Source of the DNA: JBNLAN01 sp050302175
Lineage (GTDB): Bacteria; Pseudomonadota; Zetaproteobacteria; Mariprofundales; Mariprofundaceae
Assembly: GCA_050302175.1 (NCBI GenBank)
Contig: JBNLAN010000030.1
Location: forward strand, 57,372 to 121,371
Length of the DNA: 64,000 bases
Reading direction: 5' to 3'
Made by a program: the position numbers and the translations under genes. Below, in pieces: positions 1 through 10,914 of the stretch. The notes beneath the pieces were generated by a model. It saw only the letters and a list, made by a program, of their open reading frames with translations. It was not told the DNA's origin and ran no database searches. How positions within the stretch are numbered: position 1 is the stretch's first letter; the number at the start of each line of letters is the position of its first letter.

Positions 1-1588
1 CAACCATCAGGCGCTCAAGCGGCAGGTCACCTCGTCCCAGTCTACAATAAAGCTCCTCAACCGATGGCAGTTCAAGCGATTTCAAAGCAATATCACTGAT
101 ATTCTCTTTGCCAATCGCTTCACGCAACACCTGCTGTCCGATGCGGATACTCTCTTCCCGCTCCTGCCTCCTAAACCATTGCCGGATGCCCTGACGGGCG
201 CGCGGTGTACGCACAAAATGCAACCAGTGGCGGCTTGGCGTCTGATCGGGACTGGTCATCACCTCAATTTCATCACCGTTATGCAGACGACGACCGAAAT
301 CTGCCAGCTCTCCATTCACACGCACGCCGACACAGCGATTGCCGACATCGGTATGCACAGCATAGGCAAAATCAAGTGGCGTTGAGCCACGCGGCAAGGC
401 AAAAATGTCGCCATCCCTACTGAATACATACACTTCCTGCACAAACAGATCCAGACGTACGCTTTCAAGAAACTCGCTGGGGTTATCCGACTGCTGGAAA
501 AGCTCCGTGAGTTGCTTGAGCCACTGGAAACTGCGCGCATCTTCTGAATTGGCGCGCTCACCTTTATACATCCAGTGTGCAGCAACGCCATCCTCGGCAT
601 AACGGTGCATGGCGGCAGTACGAATCTGCACCTCAATACGATAGTTCTCCGGCCCGATTACCGTGGTATGCAACGACTGGTAGCCATTAGGCTTCGGCAG
701 CGCAATATAGTCCTTAAAACGACCCGGAATCGGACGATACATACTGTGAATCAGACCAAGCGTCTGGTAACAGAGCGGCATATCCTCGACAATGATCCTG
801 AAAGCCACCAGATCATAGATATCCTCAAAATCGAGATGCTTGCGCTTCATCTTGTCCTGCACACTGTACAGGTGCTTCATGCGCCCCTGTACGGTGGCGT
901 TCACACCATGGCGATTCAGCGCCTCCTGCAGAATTTTTTCGAGGTGCTCGCGCGTCTGATGCAGAAAATCAAGATGTTCGGCCAGTTGTGCCGAAAGCTC
1001 CTGATAGGCCTCCGGCTCTATGTGAGAGAAGGCCAGATCTTCCATCTCCTGCTTGATCCAGTGGATACCAAGCCGGTGCGCAAGCGGCGCATAGAGCTGC
1101 ATGGTCTCCTCGGAAATCTTACGGCGCTTGGATTCGGGCAGGAAACCGAGTGTGCGCATATTGTGCAAACGGTCGGCAAGCTTCACGAGCAACACGCGCA
1201 AATCCTTGGCAGTTGCCAGAATCATCTTGCGGAAATTCTCAGCCTGCTTGTGTTCGGAGGAGTTAAACTGGATCTGACCGATCTTGGTGACCCCATCCAC
1301 CAGCGCGGCCACCTCCTCACCAAAGCGATGTCGAACATCCTCAAGCGAAACGGTCGTATCCTCGACCGTATCATGCAACAGCCCGGTGATAATGCTCGCC
1401 TCGTCAAGTTTAAGGCTGGTGAGAATCGCCGCCACAGCTAGCGGATGTGTCATATAGGATTCGCCGGATGAGCGTTGCTGCTCGGCATGCGCCTGCGCCG
1501 CATAGACATAGGCACGATTAATCAGATCAGTATCTGCCTTGGGAGCATAGGCGCTCACGCGCTCGGTAATTTCAAAGATGCGGGCCAT
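1..1588 (-). CDS. spoT: Bifunctional (p)ppGpp synthetase/hydrolase SpoT (3' part beyond window)
   Basis: Makes and degrades the stringent-response alarmone (p)ppGpp in the cytoplasm. The 529 residues present begin MARIFEITERV. They contain an intact hydrolase HD domain (HDTVED at about residue 72), a synthetase domain with RFKD and NGYQSLH near residue 288, and a TGS domain from about residue 388. RFKD is the version of that motif found in bifunctional Rel/SpoT enzymes, whereas monofunctional RelA has EXDD, so both activities are expected. The C-terminal helical and ACT parts lie outside the window. The order gmk-rpoZ-spoT is the same as in Escherichia coli. A hairpin terminator separates it from rpoZ, so it probably also depends on read-through or its own promoter. 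Confidence 0.95.
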   Translation of the reverse strand, partial: MARIFEITERVSAYAPKADTDLINRAYVYAAQAHAEQQRSSGESYMTHPLAVAAILTSLKLDEASIITGLLHDTVEDTTVSLEDVRHRFGEEVAALVDGVTKIGQIQFNSSEHKQAENFRKMILATAKDLRVLLVKLADRLHNMRTLGFLPESKRRKISEETMQLYAPLAHRLGIHWIKQEMEDLAFSHIEPEAYQELSAQLAEHLDFLHQTREHLEKILQEALNRHGVNATVQGRMKHLYSVQDKMKRKHLDFEDIYDLVAFRIIVEDMPLCYQTLGLIHSMYRPIPGRFKDYIALPKPNGYQSLHTTVIGPENYRIEVQIRTAAMHRYAEDGVAAHWMYKGERANSEDARSFQWLKQLTELFQQSDNPSEFLESVRLDLFVQEVYVFSRDGDIFALPRGSTPLDFAYAVHTDVGNRCVGVRVNGELADFGRRLHNGDEIEVMTSPDQTPSRHWLHFVRTPRARQGIRQWFRRQEREESIRIGQQVLREAIGKENISDIALKSLELPSVEELYCRLGRGDLPLERLMV

Positions 1589-1603
1589 AAGATTTAATTG
1601 AAG

Positions 1604-1644
1604 AAATAAAAACGGCCCGGCATGCAAGTGCTGCATGCGGGCCG
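1604..1644 (-). terminator. Rho-independent terminator after rpoZ
   Basis: On the minus strand a GC-rich stem of about 12 bp (GGCCCGCATGCA paired with TGCATGCCGGGCC, one bulged base) is followed directly by TTTTTATTT. It lies between rpoZ and spoT, so it should end or attenuate rpoZ transcription. Confidence 0.8.
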
Positions 1645-1744
1645 GTCAATCAACAAATCACTTAAGCGTTTGTTAGACATAGGCCGACGGATGAGAATAG
1701 AGGAAAGAGAAACACCCTCCATGCTTACCAGCGGCATAAATACA

Positions 1745-2002
1745 TTACTCCGCTTCCTCTTCCTCATCCTGAAGAGCCAGCAGGCGGAGACGTTCGCGCT
1801 CTTCGAGGTCGAACAGGTATTCCCAGGTCATATAACCCTCACCGATTTCGCGCAGTGCCTGCACGGTTGGTTTATGGGTCTCACCTTCCAGAGCAACAGG
1901 CATGCCGCGAAGCAACTGCTTGCCCCGGCGAGCGGCCAACTGCACCATTTCAAAACGGTTGGGATAATGACGGATACAATCTTCTACTGTGACACGAGCC
2001 AT
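1745..2002 (-). CDS. rpoZ: RNA polymerase omega subunit
   Basis: Small subunit of RNA polymerase that helps fold and assemble the beta-prime subunit. The 85-residue protein starts MARVTVEDCIRHYPNRFE, the signature N-terminus of the family, and ends in an acidic tail (DEEEEAE). A good ribosome site (GGAGG, 9 bases before ATG) supports the start. It lies between gmk and spoT, which is the usual enterobacterial order and links it physically to ppGpp control. About 100 bases separate it from gmk, and a terminator follows it. Confidence 0.95.
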   Translation of the reverse strand: MARVTVEDCIRHYPNRFEMVQLAARRGKQLLRGMPVALEGETHKPTVQALREIGEGYMTWEYLFDLEERERLRLLALQDEEEEAE

Positions 2003-2104
2003 GTGTAATAACCTCCATATTCAGCCTGCGAGAGTATGAGGCCTGATTAAAAAAAGCAATGTTCGCTGCTGTTGAATGCAATAAGTGAATACGACAGCAA
2101 CCGT

Positions 2105-2656
2105 TCAGGGGCGAGTATATATCTCGAGCAACTCTGCCAGCGCTGAATTAAAATCGACATTCACAATACGTTGCTGTGCTTCATCCGCATGCGCCATCTC
2201 GGCCTCAGCTGCTGCCACGCGCTGCTCGACGATCTCGATATCGTCCTGTCCACGCCCTATTAAACGTTTGCGCAACTCCTCAATCGATGGCGGCAGAATG
2301 AAAATGCGAACCGCCTCCGGCATACGCACAGCCACCTGTGACGCACCCTGCCAATCGATCTCCAACAGCACATCGCGCCCGGCATCGAGTGCTGCCTGCA
2401 CATCGGATTCACGGGTACCGTAGTAATTACCATGCACCTGCGCTGATTCGAGGAAAGCACCATTCTCTTTCTGCTTTTCAAATTCAGGCATCGAGAGGAA
2501 ATGGTACTCGCGTCCGTTCACCTCGCCTGGCCGGGGCTTTCGCGTGGTGCAGGAGATGGAAAGCTGAAGATTAGGAGCCTGTTTCAGCCATGCCGCACAT
2601 AGGCTGGATTTTCCGCTACCGGACGGGCCGGAAACAATAAACAGACGCCCGCTCAT
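2105..2656 (-). CDS. gmk: Guanylate kinase
   Basis: Phosphorylates GMP to GDP with ATP in the cytoplasm. The P-loop GPSGSGKSS is at residues 10-18. It is followed by the GMP-binding region (STTRKPRPGE-like, here SCTTRKPRPGEVNG) and the lid region (SIEELRKRL). At 183 aa it is a little shorter than the usual 200-210 aa, mostly at the C-terminus. The start codon is one base after the stop of the ferredoxin gene upstream, so the two are co-transcribed. Confidence 0.95.
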   Translation of the reverse strand: MSGRLFIVSGPSGSGKSSLCAAWLKQAPNLQLSISCTTRKPRPGEVNGREYHFLSMPEFEKQKENGAFLESAQVHGNYYGTRESDVQAALDAGRDVLLEIDWQGASQVAVRMPEAVRIFILPPSIEELRKRLIGRGQDDIEIVEQRVAAAEAEMAHADEAQQRIVNVDFNSALAELLEIYTRP

Positions 2657-2657
2657 C

Positions 2658-2906
2658 TTACTGGCCGGTCAGACGTTTGTATTTCTCCATCAGCTGTTCC
2701 TGGCTTTCAACATTGTCTGGGTCGTCTGGAATGCAATCGACAGGGCAAACAGCCACACACTGCGGCTCGTCGAAATGGCCTACGCATTCGGTACACTTAT
2801 TGGGATCTATCTCATAGATCTCTTCACCCTCAAAAATCGCTTCGTTCGGGCACTCCGGCTCACATACAGCGCAGTTAATGCATTCATCCGTAATCATCAA
2901 AGACAT
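2658..2906 (-). CDS. 2[4Fe-4S] ferredoxin, YfhL/Alvin type
   Basis: Low-potential electron carrier of 82 aa. Two cluster motifs are visible: CINCAVCEPECP near residues 10-21, and CTECVGHFDEPQCVAVCP, with the long eight-residue loop between the second and third cysteines that marks the Chromatium/YfhL subfamily. An acidic C-terminal extension follows. The ATG is preceded by CAGGAGAG. It sits directly upstream of gmk and downstream of the NSS transporter. It could exchange electrons with the Rnf complex encoded at 22-27 kb, but nothing in the sequence proves that partnership. Confidence 0.92.
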   Translation of the reverse strand: MSLMITDECINCAVCEPECPNEAIFEGEEIYEIDPNKCTECVGHFDEPQCVAVCPVDCIPDDPDNVESQEQLMEKYKRLTGQ

Positions 2907-2927
2907 GAAACAAACTCTCCTGGTTTT

Positions 2928-4577
2928 CTATTCACTATCCGCTTTGGCCCTGGCAGGCGCCACGGCATAGCGGTCAATGGCAATGGCGATAAACAGGGTC
3001 ATCGCCAGCACCCCTACGCCAAGCGCAATGATACTGTTCCAAGGGTAACCTTCATAGGGTTTCGTGGTTTCGCTAAGCAATGCCCGATCCAGCAGAGCGA
3101 CTGCGATAGCCGGAATGACAAAACGAGTGGACAGATCGAACCAGTCACGAGCCAGCCAGACCCCAAGCATGGTGACCAGTACAAACATACGCCCAACGAA
3201 TGAACCTAGCCCGTTCTCGACCATCACGAAACCAAGCCAGGCCAAGGCCAAGCCAAGCGTAAGCAGGATGCGCATCAGTATTTCGTAGTGGCGGGCATAG
3301 CGAAACTCCGAAACATCGAGGATGTAGTCGTGAAAGCGTTTGCCGCCGAAAAACCAGCCAACCACAATGCATTCAAGCGCCACCACAGTAGTAAGGCCAT
3401 AATTGGTAAGAAAGTGATCGACGATATCCAGCCAGTAGAGACCGTTATCCATAGTAAAGAAAAAACTCGCCATAAAGCCAACCACACAAAGCGGTGTGAT
3501 GATACGATTACGTTCCCAGTCGAATTTATCCTGAAGTGCTGTAGTAAAGGCCTCGATCAGAGAAATGCTCGAGGAGATGCCGGCCATAAACAGCGCACCG
3601 AAAAAGAGCATACCGAAAAGCCCCGGCAGGAATGGCATATTGGAAATAGCCTGCGGATAAGCCACAAAAGCAAGTCCGATGCTCTGCGTAACCACCTCTT
3701 CAAACGGCTTGCCGGTCTGCGCTGCCATAAAGCCAAGCGTGGCAAACACCGCAAAACCGGCCACAAAAGAGACACCCGAATCGGCCAGTGCAGTAATAAT
3801 GGCATTTTTGGTCAGATTGGTATTCCGCGGCAGGTAAGAGGCAAAAGCAGCCATAATACCAAAACCAACCGAGAGTGAGAAAAATACCTGCGTGAATGCA
3901 GCCACCCAGACATTTGGCTTAGCCAGCTTGCCCCAGTCAGGCACCAGATACCATTTCAGACCATCCGTACCACCGGGAAGCAGCATCGACCAGACCACCA
4001 GTACCAGAATAATCGTCACCAGCGATGGAATCATAATCTTGTTGGCCAGCTCGATGCCTTTGGAGATACCACGTCCGACAATCCACCAGTTCAACCCCCA
4101 TACTACGATTAGGCCGATCAGGATACCGATGTTAGGCAGCGATAAATTTAGTACATCCTTGGCATCGCCAAGATGCAGAAACTCTTTGAAAAAGTACGCA
4201 TTGGGATCGGCTCCCCACCCGAGGAAAGGCGAACAGGCAAAGTAGTTGGCGCACCAGGAGATGATCACACAGTAATAAGCCTCAATACCAAACATCACGA
4301 ACACCACCGACCACCAGCCAATCCAGCCGAAGCGCCGATCAATGCCGGCAAAAGCCTGTGGCGTAGCCGATTGGGCGCGATGTCCCAGTCCCATCTCCAG
4401 CAGCAGCACGGGGATACCTACCAAAAGCAGTGCAATGAAATAGGGCACAAGAAAGGCGCCACCGCCATTATCATAAGTCAGATATGAAAAGCGCCAGATA
4501 TTACCAAGACCCACCGCCGAACCAATGGCAGCCAGAATAAAGCCGATATTGGAATCCCATTGCTCGCGTTGTTGCAT
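2928..4577 (-). CDS. Sodium-dependent transporter, NSS/SNF family
   Basis: Inner-membrane symporter of 549 aa in the neurotransmitter:sodium symporter family; members move amino acids or related solutes with Na+. The family signature is at the start (GFILAAIGSAVGLGNIWRFSY), with the unwound TM1 glycines. About 12 hydrophobic segments follow. The open frame extends 32 codons further upstream, but MQQREQWDSNIGF is the normal N-terminus and has GGAGG close before it, so I place the start at 4577. The substrate cannot be read from sequence. The gene is divergent from cmoA across an intergenic region with two palindromes. Confidence 0.92.
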   Translation of the reverse strand: MQQREQWDSNIGFILAAIGSAVGLGNIWRFSYLTYDNGGGAFLVPYFIALLLVGIPVLLLEMGLGHRAQSATPQAFAGIDRRFGWIGWWSVVFVMFGIEAYYCVIISWCANYFACSPFLGWGADPNAYFFKEFLHLGDAKDVLNLSLPNIGILIGLIVVWGLNWWIVGRGISKGIELANKIMIPSLVTIILVLVVWSMLLPGGTDGLKWYLVPDWGKLAKPNVWVAAFTQVFFSLSVGFGIMAAFASYLPRNTNLTKNAIITALADSGVSFVAGFAVFATLGFMAAQTGKPFEEVVTQSIGLAFVAYPQAISNMPFLPGLFGMLFFGALFMAGISSSISLIEAFTTALQDKFDWERNRIITPLCVVGFMASFFFTMDNGLYWLDIVDHFLTNYGLTTVVALECIVVGWFFGGKRFHDYILDVSEFRYARHYEILMRILLTLGLALAWLGFVMVENGLGSFVGRMFVLVTMLGVWLARDWFDLSTRFVIPAIAVALLDRALLSETTKPYEGYPWNSIIALGVGVLAMTLFIAIAIDRYAVAPARAKADSE

Positions 4578-4642
4578 GCCGCCTCCGGTCCCCCACTTAT
4601 TTGAACGACGGCAATCCTTGCCGCTTCGCCTCCGGCTGGCAA

Positions 4643-4688
4643 GTTTGTACAAACATCTCCCGACACGCATCAAAAGATAAGCTTATCT
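4643..4688. promoter_or_regulatory. Pair of perfect palindromes in the divergent NSS/cmoA intergenic region
   Basis: Two perfect dyads lie 20 bp apart between the divergent starts: GTTTGTACAAAC at 4643-4654 and AGATAAGCTTATCT at 4675-4688. Perfect 12- and 14-bp dyads placed this way are typical operator geometry. Which regulator would bind is unknown. Confidence 0.4.
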
Positions 4689-4716
4689 AAGCGCAAAAAT
4701 CTGCCAGTATTGCCGC

Positions 4717-5427
4717 ATGGTTCGCGATACGATCTACAACGCCGATATTCATGGCAACGGATTCACCTTTGATGACACGGTGGCATCCGTCTTCGCCGAT
4801 ATGATTGCCCGCTCGGTTCCGGGCTACGGGCAAACACTTCAGATGGTGGAGCTACTCTCCCACCAGTATGCACAGGAGGACTCCAATCTCTACGACCTTG
4901 GCTGCTCGCTTGGCGCCGCCACCATGGCCTTAAGGCGCGGCTGTAGGGATCGCAGCTGCAATGTCATCGGCATCGATAACTCCGAGGCAATGGTGAGCCG
5001 TTGCAAAGAACAGCTGAAAGATGAAAACGTCGATATCCGCTGTCAGGACATTCTGGATGTCAAAATTGAAAATGGATCAGTGGTTGTGCTCAACTTTGTC
5101 TTGCAATTTGTGCCAAAAGAACAACGGCTGGAATTGATTAAAAGAATCTATGCCGGGCTCAGGCCTGGAGGCGTACTGATTCTCTCCGAGAAGATCGCTT
5201 TTGAAGATGAGAATGAAAACCGGCGCCAGATTGAGCTACATGAGGCGTTCAAACGCGCACAGGGATATTCGGAAATGGAGATCAGCCGCAAGCGCACAGC
5301 ACTGGAGAATGTACTGATCCCTGAAATACTGGAGGCGCATCACCAGCGCCTTCACAAAGCCGGATTTACACGCTCCCACACATGGTTTCAGTGTTTCAAC
5401 TTCGCCTCCATCATGGCTTACCGGTGA
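4717..5427 (+). CDS. cmoA: Carboxy-S-adenosyl-L-methionine synthase
   Basis: Converts SAM and prephenate to carboxy-SAM, the donor used by CmoB to modify U34 of tRNA. The 236-aa protein has the class I methyltransferase fold: YDLGCSLGAA (motif I, about residue 58), VIGIDNSEAM (motif II), and the CmoA-typical stretch VVLNFVLQFVP about residue 120. The start MVRDTIYNAD fits family length. The stop overlaps a GTG of cmoB by GTGA, so the two form one transcriptional unit. Confidence 0.93.
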   Translation: MVRDTIYNADIHGNGFTFDDTVASVFADMIARSVPGYGQTLQMVELLSHQYAQEDSNLYDLGCSLGAATMALRRGCRDRSCNVIGIDNSEAMVSRCKEQLKDENVDIRCQDILDVKIENGSVVVLNFVLQFVPKEQRLELIKRIYAGLRPGGVLILSEKIAFEDENENRRQIELHEAFKRAQGYSEMEISRKRTALENVLIPEILEAHHQRLHKAGFTRSHTWFQCFNFASIMAYR

Positions 5428-6419
5428 GCTATTTCGACCAGAACGCAGACGCACAGCAACTTGCCGCAACACTGACTACCGGCCAGCTGGCACCATTTGA
5501 GCACGTGCTCATGCATCTGATGCATCAGGGCTGGCGCAGCATTGAGGATCATGGCGATTATTCCCGCTGGCTTTCGGGGCTGGACGGGCTGCCGGGTATC
5601 CTACCCTCCTCGATCGAACTCGATTCGGACTGCGTGCGTATCGGAATGGCAAACGACATCGGGATACCGCAAGAGACTTTGCGGGAAGCACTGATGCAAC
5701 TACACCCATGGCGCAAGGGACCGTTCGATTTTTTCGGCACCCATATCGACACTGAATGGCGCTCGGACTGGAAATGGCAGCGCGTTGCCCCGCATCTCTC
5801 CAACCTTTCCGGGCGCACTGTGCTCGATGTCGGCTGCGGCTCTGGTTATCACCTGTGGCGTATGCTCGGTGCCGGCGCTACATGTGCCATCGGTATTGAT
5901 CCAACACAACTTTTTTCAATGCAGTTCGCCTGCATCAAACGCTATATCCCCGATGCTCCGACCTGGATCATCCCTGTAGGTATCGACGATATGCCATCCG
6001 GCATGGGCGCATTTGATACCATCTTTTCAATGGGGATTCTTTATCACCGGCGCTCCCCCATCGATCACCTGCTGCAACTGAAAGAGTTGCTGCGTCCGGG
6101 TGGTGAACTGGTGCTGGAAACCCTGATCATTGACGGTGATATCAATGCCTGCCTTATTCCTGAAGGCCGCTATGCCAAGATGCGAAATGTCTGGTTCATC
6201 CCCTCCGTCGCCATGCTGGAGGCCTGGCTCGCACGTGCCGGATTTATAGATGTCCGCTGCGTAGACGTGTCGGCGACCACCACTGAAGAGCAGCGTAGCA
6301 CCGACTGGATGTACTTCGAATCGCTGCAGGACTTCCTCGACCCGGCCGATACCTCACGCACGGTCGAGGGTCATCCTGCACCAATACGAGCCGTGCTACT
6401 GGCCGAATCCCCACGCTAG
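5424..6419 (+). CDS. cmoB: tRNA U34 carboxymethyltransferase
   Basis: Transfers the carboxymethyl group from carboxy-SAM to 5-hydroxyuridine-34 of tRNA, forming cmo5U for wobble decoding. The SAM-type motif LDVGCGSGYHLWRMLGAGA is at about residue 135, and FDTIFSMGILYHRRSP follows, both characteristic of CmoB. I choose GTG at 5424, overlapping the cmoA stop by four bases, giving 331 aa (family about 320). An ATG at 5382 in the same frame would add 14 residues inside cmoA. A bidirectional terminator follows. Confidence 0.92.
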   Translation: MSYFDQNADAQQLAATLTTGQLAPFEHVLMHLMHQGWRSIEDHGDYSRWLSGLDGLPGILPSSIELDSDCVRIGMANDIGIPQETLREALMQLHPWRKGPFDFFGTHIDTEWRSDWKWQRVAPHLSNLSGRTVLDVGCGSGYHLWRMLGAGATCAIGIDPTQLFSMQFACIKRYIPDAPTWIIPVGIDDMPSGMGAFDTIFSMGILYHRRSPIDHLLQLKELLRPGGELVLETLIIDGDINACLIPEGRYAKMRNVWFIPSVAMLEAWLARAGFIDVRCVDVSATTTEEQRSTDWMYFESLQDFLDPADTSRTVEGHPAPIRAVLLAESPR

Positions 6420-6424
6420 AAATG

Positions 6425-6450
6425 AAAAGGGGCCCCGCAGGACCCCTTTT
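6425..6450. terminator. Bidirectional terminator between cmoB and hsp20
   Basis: AAAAGGGG and CCCCTTTT form the arms around a 10-base loop. T-runs follow the stem in both directions, and the element sits between convergent stop codons (6419 and 6454). Confidence 0.85.
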
Positions 6451-6453
6451 CTA

Positions 6454-6879
6454 TCAGTGGATTTCGATCGACCGCGGCTTGGCCGCTTCATGCTTCTGCA
6501 AACGAATATGCAGCACGCCGTTCTCCATACGCGCCTCGACCTTCCCGCCATCGACATTGGACGGCAGCACGAAGCTGCGTACGAAACGACCGTAGCTGCG
6601 CTCCACGCGGTGTACGGTCTCTTCGTCCACCTCTTTCACGGTTTTACGTTCACCTGAAATGCTTAGAACGCCTTCCTTAAGCTCTACCTGAACGTCCTGC
6701 TTTTCCAAGCCGGGAAGCTCCGCATCGACGAGAATGGCGTCGGCCGTTTCCCGGATATCGACTGCAGGCGCCCATTGCCGCTCGCTGCGCGGTGCGATAT
6801 CGCTATCCTGCAACACGCGGTTCAGGTGATGCTGGATGTTTTCAAGCTCCTGCCAGGGAGTCCAACGAATGATAGCCAT
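6454..6879 (-). CDS. Small heat-shock protein, Hsp20/alpha-crystallin family
   Basis: ATP-independent holding chaperone of 141 aa in the cytoplasm. An N-terminal variable arm (IIRWTPWQELENI) is followed by the alpha-crystallin domain from about residue 42 (WAPAVDIRETADA, ELPGLEKQDVQVELKEGVLSI) and the ENGVLHIRL strand near the C-terminus. The ribosome site GGAGG precedes the ATG. Its promoter, overlapping the uvrB stop codon, is a near-consensus RpoH (sigma-32) site, so heat induction independent of the uvrB operon is expected. Confidence 0.94.
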   Translation of the reverse strand: MAIIRWTPWQELENIQHHLNRVLQDSDIAPRSERQWAPAVDIRETADAILVDAELPGLEKQDVQVELKEGVLSISGERKTVKEVDEETVHRVERSYGRFVRSFVLPSNVDGGKVEARMENGVLHIRLQKHEAAKPRSIEIH

Positions 6880-6932
6880 CGATCAATACCTCCAAAATAA
6901 AAGTTCCGGCCTGCAATAGCGGCCTGATCCTT

Positions 6933-6956
6933 ATATGGGGATGATCGATGGCCGGT

Positions 6957-6961
<5 letters not shown>
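6933..6961 (-). promoter_or_regulatory. Sigma-32 (RpoH) heat-shock promoter for hsp20
   Basis: Read on the minus strand, CTTGAA (6961-6956), a 15-base spacer and CCCCATAT (6940-6933) match the enterobacterial sigma-32 consensus closely. The -35 element includes the uvrB stop codon. The -10 lies about 55 bases before the hsp20 ATG. Confidence 0.85.
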
Positions 6962-8926
<1,965 letters not shown>

Positions 8927-8930
<4 letters not shown>

Positions 8931-9838
8931 GAGTAAACGCTCTCCAGTTCCTCGCACTCACGTGGCTTCCATGGGTCGCGTGTCAGTTTCGGCAACAGGG
9001 CAGGAGTAAGGCGCACCGAGCAGGCATTCCCCGCCAGAATCAGCTCCTGGGGAAACGGCTTGACCCCAACGTCCGAGACTTGTTTAGCGAACTCGCGCGC
9101 ATTAAGAATCGACATCTCGGCGGAGGCATCCACCGGCACAAACGAACCGAGGAAAGGATCGGAGGTCTGTACCAGCGGCGGAGTTGAAGCTGCTCCGAAC
9201 ACGGGCCAGCCGGAAAAGCCCCAAAACCACAATCCACTGATCATCGGCACACCAGAGTGGCGGCGGCAATCCTGATGGTCGCGGGCAAGCAGCATCTGTA
9301 TTTCCGACTGCAGACGCATCAAATGGCCGCCATCCTCGCCTTCCGGGTGCCGGTTCGGCAGGCGCTGCCCATCGATTTCCGCATAGCTCACAGGGTGGAC
9401 TTTCCATGGCTGCGATGTCGTCACCAACAGATTTGTACCGATGGCATGCATAGTAAGGCCTTCGTCAGCCAGCAACGGGTTTAGCAACCAACAAAGCCAG
9501 TTAGCATCCTGTTCGCGCCATTCCAGCGTTTCCAGCGGAGAAATGCGCACCCAATCGCGCATCACCGTTGCATTGTATGGAGTTGCCAGCCAGCACTGCC
9601 GAGTGCCTTCCGGAATCGAATCGCCCTGCAAGGCAACAAATGCTGCCGGAGGCTGTGCGATACCGGAGAGGCGGAGATACCACTCCAATGGAGTCATCGG
9701 CAAATGGCAAAGCCAGCTTTTCTTCTGACGAGAGAACTGCTTCGACCATGGCTCGAGCTCCGGATGGAGAAAGGGTTTGCATTCCTTGTCTGAGCTCAAC
9801 CCATTCAGAACCAACACGCGATTGGGGAGTTTATCCAT
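8927..9838 (-). CDS. Phosphoglycerate-mutase-like protein of unknown role
   Basis: A 303-aa protein beginning MDKLPNRVLVLNG. Its pattern is that of a proteobacterial family often labelled as a cofactor-independent phosphoglycerate mutase homologue: a tryptophan-rich centre, RLQSEIQMLLARD (about residue 185), then SGVPMISGLWFWGFSGWP (about residue 205). The equivalent family motif is usually NSLWFWGGG. I see no clear metal-binding or active-site set of a true mutase, so the activity is doubtful. It overlaps uvrB by four bases and lies 13 bases after thrC, so it is part of the operon. The frame extends 15 codons upstream into thrC; I reject that extension. Confidence 0.6.
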
Positions 9839-9851
9839 AGCGGCAGGGCGC

Positions 9852-10913
9852 TTACGCGGTCTCCAAAACCTTCTGCACAGCACTCATTGTGGCATCGATG
9901 GTCACCGGTTGCGGCACATTCTTCATGGCCGTATCTGGATCCTTCAGGCCATTTCCGGTCAGAGTGCAGACGATCTTATCGCCCGGCTTGAAGTAGCCAG
10001 CTTTATTCAGTTTGATCACACCAGCTACCGAAGCTGCCGAAGCAGGTTCGCAGAACACCCCTTCCAAACAAGCCAGCATATTGTAGGCCTCGAGAATCTC
10101 TTCGTCGGTCACCGCATCAATCTGACCGCCAGACTCGTCACGCGCGGCTTCCGCCTGTTTCCACGAAGCGGGCTTGCCAATACGAATGGCTGTGGCGATG
10201 GTCTCCGGATTATCGATCGGATGCCCCAGCACGATCGGCGCGGATCCGGCCGCCTGGAAGCCGAGCATCTTCGGCAAACTCTTGCTGATGCGCTTCTCGT
10301 GATACTCCTTGTAACCCATCCAGTAAGCGGTGATGTTGCCGGCATTACCGACCGGCAGTGCATGATAGTCGGGAGCGAAACCCAGTTCATCGACGATCTC
10401 GAACGCCGCCGTCTTCTGCCCCTGCAGGCGATACGGATTGACGCTGTTGACCAGCGAAATCGAACCATCCGCCGAAATATCACGTACGATCTGCAACGCC
10501 TCATCGAAGTTGCCACGAATCTGGATCACCTTGGCGCCGTAACGCATACCCTGCGACAGCTTGCCCAGCGCGATCTTGCCATCCGGAATCAGCACATAGG
10601 CTTGCATACCACAGTTGGCGGCATAGGCGGCAGCTGCCGCCGAAGTGTTGCCGGTGGAGGCGCAAATCACTTTGCGCGAACCGGCATTGTACGCTTGGGT
10701 TACTGCCATGGTCATGCCACGATCCTTGAACGAGCCGGTCGGGTTCAGCCCCTCGAATTTCAGGAAAATTTCCAGTTCCGGATTGATGGCATTGCGCAAA
10801 TTCAGCGATTCGTGCAGCGGGGTATCGCCCTCGTACAGGGTGATGATCGCATCATCCTTGCCGATCGGCAGAAACGCGCGGTAACGATCGATAATTCCTT
10901 CATAACGTGGCAT
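9852..10913 (-). CDS. thrC: Threonine synthase
   Basis: PLP enzyme converting O-phosphohomoserine to threonine. The PLP-lysine motif is NPTGSFKDRGM at about residue 55-65, and the glycine-rich phosphate loop is LPVGNAGNITAYW (about residue 185). The 353-aa length is that of the short bacterial ThrC class. The start MPRYEGIIDRYR is one base after the hom stop; an upstream in-frame start lies inside hom. Threonine biosynthesis thus continues directly from homoserine dehydrogenase in the same transcript. A thrB gene is not in this window. Confidence 0.96.
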   Translation of the reverse strand: MPRYEGIIDRYRAFLPIGKDDAIITLYEGDTPLHESLNLRNAINPELEIFLKFEGLNPTGSFKDRGMTMAVTQAYNAGSRKVICASTGNTSAAAAAYAANCGMQAYVLIPDGKIALGKLSQGMRYGAKVIQIRGNFDEALQIVRDISADGSISLVNSVNPYRLQGQKTAAFEIVDELGFAPDYHALPVGNAGNITAYWMGYKEYHEKRISKSLPKMLGFQAAGSAPIVLGHPIDNPETIATAIRIGKPASWKQAEAARDESGGQIDAVTDEEILEAYNMLACLEGVFCEPASAASVAGVIKLNKAGYFKPGDKIVCTLTGNGLKDPDTAMKNVPQPVTIDATMSAVQKVLETA

Positions 10914-10914
10914 A

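Noticed and set aside
575..1441. 288-aa open frame on the plus strand opposite spoT
   Set aside because: Antisense to a strongly conserved SpoT reading frame; the translation has no recognisable domain and no ribosome site.
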